Origin: G963691835 sp963691835
GTDB lineage: Bacteria > Pseudomonadota > Alphaproteobacteria > Thalassobaculales > Thalassobaculaceae
NCBI GenBank assembly: GCA_963691835.1
Contig: OY829383.1
Location: forward strand, 1,054,001 to 1,118,000
DNA: 64,000 nt
Direction: 5' to 3'
This document shows positions 58,806-64,000 of the stretch, piece after piece (position 1 is the first letter of the stretch; the number at the start of each line of letters is the position of its first letter). The position numbers and the translations under genes were made by a program. The notes beneath the pieces are model-generated. The model saw nothing but the letters and a program-made list of their open reading frames with translations, was not told the origin of the DNA and ran no database searches.

Positions 58806-59699
58806 GTGGTGGCCCGCCCAGAAGCGATCCCATTGGCGGAAGATGCCTCCGGCCGTTTTCTCGGCTGGCTGGTGGGCGTGATGACCTATCTCGCCATCCT
58901 GTCCGTATCCGGCGCATTGGCCGCGCATGCGGTGGCCAACGCCTGGGACCTCAAGCTATCCGGATCGATCACGATCCAGGTCCCGGCTCCCCAGACACTC
59001 GATGCCGACGGGATCGCGCGGCGCGATGCCGCCGTAACCGAGGTGTTGAGAGTGCTGTCGGTCACGCCCGGGATCGGTCAAGTGACGCCGCTGTCCACAA
59101 CGGGGACACGGGCGTTGATCGAACCCTGGATCGGGGCTGATCTTGCCGCGCGCCTGCCGCTGCCGCTGATCATTGATGTGACGGCCGGGAGCAGCACGCC
59201 AGCCGATCTGGAACTCCTTGCCGCACGGCTTGAGCAGATCGCGCCTGACATTGTCATCGACGATCATGGCCGCTGGATCACACGCCTTGCCCGCCTCGCG
59301 GGGTCTGCGGAACTGCTGGGCGGAGCGGTCTTGTTGGTGATTGGCCTCGTCTCGGTGGTGTCCGTGATATTCGCGGTCAGAACCGGCCTTGCGACCCACC
59401 GCCCGATCGTCGATCTCTTGCACATCATGGGGGCCCGGGATGCCTACATCGCCGCCCGGTTCCAACGGCATGTGGCCTCGGCGGCTGGAAAGGGTGCTGC
59501 TGTCGGGACGGCGGCCGGTCTGTTGACCGCCTTTCTGCTCGCGTTGTTCGTCGCCGGTTGGGACTCGACACGCCTGTCCCTCAACACAGGACTCCTTCCG
59601 GAAGCTGTGGCCCTCGCCGTCACACCGCTGATGACCGTCGGGCTGGCAATGATGGCCGCCCGCTGGTCCGTCCTGGCGCTCCTCCGCCGGTCCCGCTGA
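58806..59699 (+). CDS. ftsX: Cell division protein FtsX
   Basis: This 297-residue membrane protein starts at a GTG (another GTG follows directly). The first helix is GWLVGVMTYLAILSVSGALA and a periplasmic domain spans about 50-160. Three more helices follow (AELLGGAVLLVIGLVSVVSV, GTAAGLLTAFLLALFVAGWD, LAVTPLMTVGLAMMAARWSV). This four-helix FtsX layout transmits FtsE ATPase activity to the periplasm. The conserved IVDLLHIMGARDAYIAARF segment contacts FtsE. The gene is coupled to ftsE. Confidence 0.94.
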   Translation: MVARPEAIPLAEDASGRFLGWLVGVMTYLAILSVSGALAAHAVANAWDLKLSGSITIQVPAPQTLDADGIARRDAAVTEVLRVLSVTPGIGQVTPLSTTGTRALIEPWIGADLAARLPLPLIIDVTAGSSTPADLELLAARLEQIAPDIVIDDHGRWITRLARLAGSAELLGGAVLLVIGLVSVVSVIFAVRTGLATHRPIVDLLHIMGARDAYIAARFQRHVASAAGKGAAVGTAAGLLTAFLLALFVAGWDSTRLSLNTGLLPEAVALAVTPLMTVGLAMMAARWSVLALLRRSR

Positions 59700-59701
59700 T
59701 C

Positions 59702-60352
59702 ATGGCGCGTAAGTTCACCTTGAGGCGTCGCCGCACCGGTCGTTTTCGAAGACGGCTTCTCAGCTTGCTTCTGGTGGCCGGGGCTGTCGGATGGCTCGTG
59801 GGGCTGGTGGGCTTTGTGGACCGAATTCCCCGCTCGGCCGATACACCGCCCGAGGGCGTGGATGCCGCCGTGGTGTTGACGGGTGGCAGCCAACGCCTGA
59901 TCGCGGCGGCTGGTCTTGTGGAAGAGGGTACGGTCTCGATCGTGTTTGTCTCAGGTGTCGGTGCCACGGTCGGCAAGTCCGACGTGGTAAGTGTCATCCG
60001 GGATGGCGGCGGAACTCTGTCCGAGCGCACCGCGGACTGCTGCCTCGAGTTGGGGCACACCGCACAAGACACGATCGGCAACGCCCGGGAAACCGCAGCG
60101 TGGTCAACTCAGCACGATGTTCGAAGTCTTATTGTCGTTACTAGCAACTATCATATGCCCCGTGCCCTCCTGGAGTTGCAGGCCCGAATGCCTGACATCA
60201 AGCTGGTTCCGCACGCGGTTCAGCCGTCCGAGGTCAGGCTGGATGACCTTATCCGCTCGCCGGGATCGCTGCGGCTGATCGCCGTGGAGTACACAAAGTA
60301 TCTGGCGGCAACCGCACGGATTCGCTTCTCAAACGCGCTGCGGTCGGGCTAG
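59702..60352 (+). CDS. YdcF/DUF218-family protein
   Basis: The protein has 216 residues from the ATG at 59702, two bases after the ftsX stop. A basic N-terminus and one membrane helix (LLSLLLVAGAVGWLVGLVGF) precede the DUF218 domain: DAAVVLTGGSQRLIAAAGLV, GHTAQDTIGNARETAAW and LIVVTSNYHMPRALLEL. The TSNYHMPR and GNARET motifs are hallmarks. Family members such as ElyC/SanA influence cell-envelope integrity. Position next to ftsEX is common in Alphaproteobacteria and suggests a wall-related role. Confidence 0.92.
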   Translation: MARKFTLRRRRTGRFRRRLLSLLLVAGAVGWLVGLVGFVDRIPRSADTPPEGVDAAVVLTGGSQRLIAAAGLVEEGTVSIVFVSGVGATVGKSDVVSVIRDGGGTLSERTADCCLELGHTAQDTIGNARETAAWSTQHDVRSLIVVTSNYHMPRALLELQARMPDIKLVPHAVQPSEVRLDDLIRSPGSLRLIAVEYTKYLAATARIRFSNALRSG

Positions 60353-60503
60353 AAACGCGCCGCCCTGAACGCCATAGCCGGGCGGCTCCGCCTTTGCCAA
60401 AGTGGAACTCCGGCTTTCGGCGTGCGACCATGGCCTTGTTTACGCGGCGGTTATGCTGCTGCGAGACGCTGAAACATAGTAAGAACATTGCTGGAACAGA
60501 GCA

Positions 60504-60534
60504 TGGCCGAATCTTATATATCGAGGGTCGGCCA
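60504..60534. promoter_or_regulatory. Inverted repeat upstream of the ribonucleotide reductase gene
   Basis: TGGCCGA (60504-60510) and TCGGCCA (60528-60534) form a perfect 7-bp inverted repeat with a 17-base spacer. The spacer contains CTTATATATCG, the most AT-rich stretch of the 250-bp gap and a possible -10 or NrdR-box remnant. It could be an operator or a leader hairpin; neither is proven. I see no B12-box in this gap. Confidence 0.35.
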
Positions 60535-60602
60535 CAGACGGCACCAAGAGCGCCGGCGCCCCGCGCCAGGCGGCCCGCCGAGAGAGACTGGATGAGACGG
60601 AT

Positions 60603-62921
60603 ATGGTCGAGATCGCGCCAATTTCCCAACAGATCTGGGACATGAAATACTGCTTCAAGCGGCCCGACGGCGACGCGATTGATGCGACGGTGGAAGAGAG
60701 TTGGCGCCGGGTCGCAAACGCTTTGGCGGCCGTCGAAGAGGATCCCGAGCATTGGGCGGGCGAGTTCTACGGCGCCCTTGAGGATTTCGCGTTTCTTCCC
60801 GCCGGAAGGATTCTGGCCGGAGCGGGGACGGAGAGAACCGTAACGCTGTTCAACTGCTTCGTGATGGGCACGATCCCCGATAACATGGGTGGGATCTTCG
60901 AGATGCTGAAGGAAGCGGCCCTGACAATGCGGCAGGGCGGCGGCATCGGCTACGATTTCTCCACCATTCGGCCGAAGGGTGCGCCCGTCGCGGGTGTCGG
61001 TGCTGATGCATCGGGCCCGCTGTCCTTCATGGACGTTTGGGACACCATGTGCCGAACGATCATGAGCGCCGGCTCGCGCCGGGGGGCGATGATGGCGACG
61101 CTCCGGTGTGATCATCCGGATATCGAGGCGTTCATCGCGGCGAAGGGCGACCCCAACCGTCTTCGGATGTTCAATCTGTCCGTTCTCGTGACAGACGGCT
61201 TCATGGACGCGGTGCGAGGGAACCGATCCTGGGATCTCGTTTTCGACGGCACGGTCTACCGGACGGTCGACGCCCGCGCGCTGTGGGAGCAGATCATGCG
61301 GGCGACCTATGAGTACGCCGAACCGGGCGTGATCTTCATCGACCGCATCAACCGCCGGAACAACCTCCACTACTGCGAGACCATCTCGGCGACGAACCCC
61401 TGCGGGGAGCAGCCGTTACCGCCCTATGGGGCATGCCTGCTGGGCTCCATCAATCTCGCTGCCCTGGTCCGCAATCCTTTTGAGACGGATGCCGCCCTGG
61501 ATCTCGAAAAGCTTGCCCGGGTCGTCCCGCTCGCCGTTCGCATGATGGACAACGTGGTCGACGTGTCGAACTTCCCCTTGGACGAGCAGCGAGCGGAAGC
61601 GCAGGCGAAACGTCGGATCGGCCTCGGCGTGACCGGGCTGGCGGACGCCCTGATTTTTGTGGGTGAGCGGTATGGCTCACCGGGTGCCGTCGCGACGACA
61701 GAGCGTTGGATGGCGGAAATCCGGCATCTAGCTTATCAGGCGTCCGTGGATCTCGCCAAGGAAAAGGGTCCCTTCCCGCTCTTCGATGCCGAACCATTCT
61801 TGGCGGGGGAATCGGTTGGCGAGTTGGATGAGGGCCTGCAAAAGGCCATCCGGGCCCACGGCATCCGCAACGCGTTGGTCACGTCCGTCGCACCGACCGG
61901 CACCATATCGCTGGTGGCGGACAATGTTTCCTCGGGTCTGGAGCCGGTCTTCAGCTTCACCTATGAGCGAACCGTGCTGATGCCCGACGGCAGCCGCCGG
62001 ACCGAGGAGGTGAGCGATCACGCCTATCGGCTCTTTCGGCGGCTGAAAGGCGATGACGCCCCGTTGCCCGATTCCTTTGTCGATGCCCAATCCCTCGCTC
62101 CCTCGGACCATGTCAGAATGCAGGCGGCGGTTCAGAAGTACATCGACAGCTCGATCTCGAAGACCATCAACTGCCCTGCCGACATCTCTTTCGATGCGTT
62201 CCAGGACGTCTATATCCAAGCCTATGAGAGCGGCTGTAAGGGGTGCACGACCTATCGGCCAAACGCCGTGACCGGGTCCGTCCTGGCCGTGAAGGACGCG
62301 GACGAACCAACCCCGCCCAAAGAGGCCGTCACAGATATCTCCATGCTGGACCAGCACGAGAGTACCGAGGCGTCTCCATCAGTAGTGTACATGACTAAAC
62401 CGTTGGACCGGCCGACGGAACTGCCGGGACGCACCTATAAGCTTCGTTGGCCGGAGAGCGATCACGCCCTCTACATCACCATCAACGACATTCTTCAGGA
62501 TGGCCGGCGGCGCCCCTTCGAGATTTTCATAAATTCCAAGAACATGGAGCACTTCGCCTGGACCGTGGCGCTGACCCGTATGATCAGTGCGGTGTTCCGC
62601 CGTGGCGGCGACCTTCATTTCGTCGTGGAGGAACTCAAGGCGGTCTTCGATCCGAGGGGCGGTGCCTGGATGTCCGGACAGTATGTCCCCTCCCTACTCG
62701 CGGCGATCGGCGGTGTGATCGAGCAGCATATGGTGGATATCGGCTTCATCGCGGATCCCAAGACGGCACAACTCGATCTCGGTATGCCGTCTGGCGACAC
62801 TCCTTCGGAGAAAAAGGCAGCGCGGGTCGCGGGCCAATGTCCGAAGTGTGGCAGCGCCTCCCTCGTTCGTCAGGAGGGGTGTGACCTCTGCACGTCATGT
62901 GGTTATTCCAAGTGCGGCTGA
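60603..62921 (+). CDS. nrdJ: Class II adenosylcobalamin-dependent ribonucleotide reductase
   Basis: This 772-residue enzyme reduces ribonucleotides to deoxyribonucleotides with a B12 radical and needs no oxygen. Visible landmarks are the first active-site Cys in TLFNCFVMGTIPDN, the glycine-rich RQGGGIGYDFSTIRPKG, and SRRGAMMATLRCDHPD. The catalytic NPCGEQPLPPYGACLLGSIN holds the thiyl Cys region. The C-terminal CPKCGSASLVRQEGCDLC, followed by TSCGYSKCG, is the redox/zinc-like tail. No NrdA/B is adjacent. A single-protein enzyme independent of oxygen suits a facultative phototroph. Confidence 0.95.
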   Translation: MVEIAPISQQIWDMKYCFKRPDGDAIDATVEESWRRVANALAAVEEDPEHWAGEFYGALEDFAFLPAGRILAGAGTERTVTLFNCFVMGTIPDNMGGIFEMLKEAALTMRQGGGIGYDFSTIRPKGAPVAGVGADASGPLSFMDVWDTMCRTIMSAGSRRGAMMATLRCDHPDIEAFIAAKGDPNRLRMFNLSVLVTDGFMDAVRGNRSWDLVFDGTVYRTVDARALWEQIMRATYEYAEPGVIFIDRINRRNNLHYCETISATNPCGEQPLPPYGACLLGSINLAALVRNPFETDAALDLEKLARVVPLAVRMMDNVVDVSNFPLDEQRAEAQAKRRIGLGVTGLADALIFVGERYGSPGAVATTERWMAEIRHLAYQASVDLAKEKGPFPLFDAEPFLAGESVGELDEGLQKAIRAHGIRNALVTSVAPTGTISLVADNVSSGLEPVFSFTYERTVLMPDGSRRTEEVSDHAYRLFRRLKGDDAPLPDSFVDAQSLAPSDHVRMQAAVQKYIDSSISKTINCPADISFDAFQDVYIQAYESGCKGCTTYRPNAVTGSVLAVKDADEPTPPKEAVTDISMLDQHESTEASPSVVYMTKPLDRPTELPGRTYKLRWPESDHALYITINDILQDGRRRPFEIFINSKNMEHFAWTVALTRMISAVFRRGGDLHFVVEELKAVFDPRGGAWMSGQYVPSLLAAIGGVIEQHMVDIGFIADPKTAQLDLGMPSGDTPSEKKAARVAGQCPKCGSASLVRQEGCDLCTSCGYSKCG

Positions 62922-63076
62922 GCTGACCGGAGACCACCCAACGGGAACCGGGCGGCTTGCGATGGGCCGCGGCACGCGGACATCGATTGGCTTGATGCCC
63001 ACGCCTGAAAAGCGTAGATCCGGCGCCATACGGACCATCGAAACGTTTCAGGCGTTCTCGCCCCGGGGGCCAATCA

Positions 63077-64000
63077 GTGACGGATCATCCGGCAGACCGC
63101 GACGCTTCAGCAATGCGGCAAACACCGCACAAACCTTCGGACAAGCGACCGAAACGGCCGACCGTCTCCGTCTATGTCCCGTGCTTCAATGCAGAGCGAA
63201 CGATCGGCGCCTGTATCGCCTCTCTGCTGGCACAACGGCTGCCTCCTGACGAGATCATCGTCATAGACGACGGCAGCACGGACAGAACCGCCAATGTGGT
63301 GAAGCGCTATCCAAACGTGACGCTGATCCAGCATCCAAAGAACATGGGTCTCGCCACCGCCCGCAACACCGGATTGCGTGAGTCGAAAGGCGATCTGGTC
63401 GCCTCGATCGATTCGGACTGTGCGGCCGACCCTCAATGGTTGGCCACACTTGTGAAAGCGATGTTCGCCGAGCCAAAGCTGCTTGGCGTAGCGGGATGCG
63501 TCGTTGAGATCGAGCGGATCACCATCGCAGACCGGTGGCGTGCCCGGCACATGCGCCAGCATTATGGGTTGAATGAAGTTGAGAACCCCCGATTCCTGTT
63601 TGGCGCCAACACGGTCTTCCGAAGAGAAGTACTGGAGAAAGCGGGGCCTTATCCGACACAACTTCGGACAAACGGCGAGGATCTGGAGATTTGCGTAAGG
63701 ATCTACAGAACGTTTGCGGATGCGCGGTTGAAATACATTCCGACAGCGATTGTCTCACATCTTCGCCGTGACGATCTGGCGTCTCTCGCGAAGACCTATT
63801 GGAAGTATCAAACCTACATTCGTTGGGCGACATACCCGAAACAACCGCTGAGCATCGTTCTCCAAAGACTGCGTCGTATCTATCGGGTTGTTTGGATCAA
63901 GAACCTTAAAGAGGACATCCAGAACGGCGATTGGGAGAGCGCCATCGTCGCTCTGTACCTGACAGTTGCTATAACAAAGCATGAGCTTGGTGCTTACAGG
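63077..64000 (+). CDS. GT2-family glycosyltransferase, 3' end missing
   Basis: The frame runs off the window edge, giving at least 308 codons. It starts at the GTG at 63077, preceded by GGGGG, or at the in-frame ATG at 63113. The catalytic core opens with TVSVYVPCFNAERTIGACIA. IIVIDDGSTDRT provides the nucleotide-binding Asp residues, SIDSDCAADPQW the DxD-like metal site and RTNGEDLEICVRIYR the ED motif. The region after about 225 (LASLAKTYWKYQTYIRWATY) may lead to a membrane-proximal C-terminus. It probably belongs to a surface polysaccharide locus continuing beyond the window. Confidence 0.88.
   Translation, partial: MTDHPADRDASAMRQTPHKPSDKRPKRPTVSVYVPCFNAERTIGACIASLLAQRLPPDEIIVIDDGSTDRTANVVKRYPNVTLIQHPKNMGLATARNTGLRESKGDLVASIDSDCAADPQWLATLVKAMFAEPKLLGVAGCVVEIERITIADRWRARHMRQHYGLNEVENPRFLFGANTVFRREVLEKAGPYPTQLRTNGEDLEICVRIYRTFADARLKYIPTAIVSHLRRDDLASLAKTYWKYQTYIRWATYPKQPLSIVLQRLRRIYRVVWIKNLKEDIQNGDWESAIVALYLTVAITKHELGAYR

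Noticed and set aside
60353..60602. Possible cobalamin riboswitch before the B12-dependent reductase
   Set aside because: I looked for the conserved B12-box (GCCACTG-like) and its flanking structure in this gap and did not find it. The TTATATAT stretch also does not fit a full NrdR box.
1..64000. CRISPR arrays, insertion sequences, prophage or integrase genes
   Set aside because: No regularly spaced direct repeats, transposase or recombinase motifs were seen anywhere in the window, including beside the tRNA-Leu gene.

Overview
The window is GC-rich chromosomal DNA from an alphaproteobacterial purple or aerobic anoxygenic phototroph. The evidence is a photosynthesis gene cluster in the order bchF-N-B-H-L-M, lhaA, puhA-B-C, a 105-residue open reading frame, acsF, puhE, hemA (minus strand, about 48.6 kb down to 32.8 kb). 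It is flanked by idi and by the divergent regulators aerR/ppaA and ppsR/crtJ. A Shemin-type HemA, an oxygen-dependent cyclase (AcsF) and an H subunit of a type II reaction centre point to Alphaproteobacteria that make bacteriochlorophyll in the presence of oxygen. The genus cannot be fixed from the sequence. The pufLM, crt and bchCXYZ genes are not in this window.

Layout. 0-2.5 kb: 3' part of a hybrid histidine kinase and a TauD/TfdA-type dioxygenase. 2.6-3.9 kb: an AT-rich patch with one unrecognised gene and a 486-bp non-coding stretch. 3.9-13.1 kb: a compact plus-strand locus with an RTX-repeat protein, a large GT2 glycosyltransferase with an unknown N-terminal half, a type I secretion ABC transporter and membrane-fusion protein, an unknown GWAFDP-domain/coiled-coil protein, a GT4 glycosyltransferase and a methyltransferase. 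A GDP-fucose synthase faces it. 14.3-17.7 kb: two small exported proteins, a YgiQ-type radical SAM protein and a DUF2269-like membrane protein. 17.7-24.7 kb: a polyamine-type ABC importer with an M20 amidohydrolase and an amidinohydrolase-fold enzyme, probably one uptake-and-degradation unit for a guanidino or amide compound. 24.8 kb: tRNA-Leu(CAA). 24.9-29.5 kb: a manganese-type ABC importer with divergent mntR and a perfect palindrome between them. 29.5-32.3 kb: a DHA2 exporter and a peroxiredoxin-fold/prolyl-hydroxylase fusion. 32.3-51.4 kb: the photosynthesis cluster and its regulators. 51.5-56.5 kb: a CoA-transferase, an MFS transporter, a homocysteine methyltransferase-family protein and an SsuBC-type ABC pair without a binding protein. 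56.6-60.4 kb: a small membrane protein, a zinc-ribbon membrane protein, ftsE, ftsX and a YdcF-family protein. 60.6-62.9 kb: class II (B12-dependent) ribonucleotide reductase. 63.1 kb to the end: a GT2 glycosyltransferase running off the edge.

How it works together. Most junctions of the photosynthesis cluster are ATGA overlaps or very short gaps, so it reads as one translationally coupled superoperon from protoporphyrin IX Mg-chelation (BchH) and methylation (BchM) through the cyclase (AcsF), dark protochlorophyllide reductase (BchNBL) and BchF hydratase to reaction-centre assembly (PuhABCE, LhaA), with precursor supply from HemA and Idi. Its head promoter carries two adjacent TGT-N12-ACA-like PpsR sites, one covering a TTGACA -35 box. 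PpsR and its B12-binding antagonist AerR are encoded divergently next to it. The least explained parts are the secretion/glycosylation locus at 3.9-13.1 kb, with its AT-rich borders, and the guanidino/amide locus at 17.7-24.7 kb.
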